A stretch of DNA of 64,000 nt from Nocardioides zeae (lineage in GTDB: Bacteria > Actinomycetota > Actinomycetes > Propionibacteriales > Nocardioidaceae): the NCBI RefSeq assembly GCF_010686755.1, contig NZ_JAAGXA010000001.1:186001-250000 (forward strand), given 5' to 3'. Below are positions 63,883-64,000 of the stretch, one piece after another. The position numbers and the translations under genes are program-made. The notes under the pieces were generated by a model. That model ran no database searches and was not told the DNA's origin. It was given only the letters and a program-made list of their open reading frames with translations. The first letter of the stretch is position 1, and every line of letters starts with the position of its first letter.

Positions 63883-64000
63883 TCAGGAGAGCGCGGCGAC
63901 CAGCTGGGCGCGGGCGCGGTTGAGACGGCTCTTCACCGTCTGGACGCCGATGCCCTGGTGGGCGGCGATCTCCTCGTAGGTCAGGTCGGCCAGCTCGCGC
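63883..64000 (-). CDS. ECF sigma-70 factor (C-terminal fragment)
   Basis: Only the last 38 residues are inside the window: they match sigma region 4, with LADLTYEEIAAHQGIGVQTV followed by KSRLNRARAQL and the stop. This is the -35-binding helix-turn-helix of extracytoplasmic-function sigma factors. The rest lies beyond the right edge. It is convergent with the DTDGDG-repeat gene and may recognise its GGGAAC-type promoter. Confidence 0.85.
   Translation of the reverse strand, partial: RELADLTYEEIAAHQGIGVQTVKSRLNRARAQLVAALS

Overview
The window looks like chromosomal DNA from a very high-GC actinobacterium, most likely Nocardioides or a close Nocardioidaceae relative. This rests on the base composition, the many GTG starts, the actinobacterial gene order (hrcA-dnaJ-rsmE-HIT-phoH-ybeY-corC-era, later recO-uppS-zur-znu-glyS-dus-dgt-dnaG), an actinobacterial leuA attenuator and fabD-fabH-acpP-fabF-accD next to a FasR-type regulator. 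Species is inferred, not proven. No phage, IS element or CRISPR array was seen; the only mobile-looking gene is one DUF222/HNH endonuclease.

Region 1 (1-9.3 kb): a partial metallo-beta-lactamase-fold hydrolase, an iron-box-controlled DUF2470 gene, a CIRCE element with hrcA and dnaJ, then rsmE, a GerM/Gmad2 lipoprotein, and the HIT/phoH/ybeY/corC run. Region 2 (9.3-17.9 kb): membrane-lipid genes. lysX (lysyl-phosphatidylglycerol synthase fused to lysyl-tRNA synthetase) is followed by an FAD oxidoreductase and a CFA-type methyltransferase that look like the tmsA/tmsB (bfaA/bfaB) pair for 10-methyl fatty acids, then a siderophore-interacting reductase and era. Region 3 (17.9-28 kb): two septum-formation-family lipoproteins, a flavodoxin, the HNH gene, a frameshifted membrane gene, leuL-leuA, a GT-C/PAP2 envelope pair and a voltage-sensor-like membrane protein.

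Region 4 (28-43.4 kb): recO, a MarR regulator, uppS, the zinc operon znuA-znuC-znuB-zur with two Zur-type palindromes, glyS, a second frameshifted lipoprotein gene, dusB, an SH3-domain exported protein, dgt, dnaG, tRNA-Asn, a double GNAT and tRNA-Met. Region 5 (43.4-54.6 kb): a large orphan hybrid histidine kinase, an acyltransferase-3 protein and a desABCD-type desferrioxamine operon under an iron box, then DUF3145. Region 6 (54.6-64 kb): hairpin repeats, the type II fatty-acid operon with a candidate FasR palindrome, an alpha/beta hydrolase, a repetitive DTDGDG protein with an ECF-like promoter and a coupled upstream ORF, and the end of an ECF sigma factor gene.

Two themes tie the window together. 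Metal homeostasis appears as IdeR-type boxes at two loci, the Zur boxes and the siderophore operon. Membrane lipid supply and modification appears as fabDHPF/accD, tmsA/B-like genes, lysX and uppS. Many genes show a TANNNT or CACAAT-like -10 hexamer ending exactly six bases before the start codon, which points to widespread leaderless transcription and was used here to choose starts.
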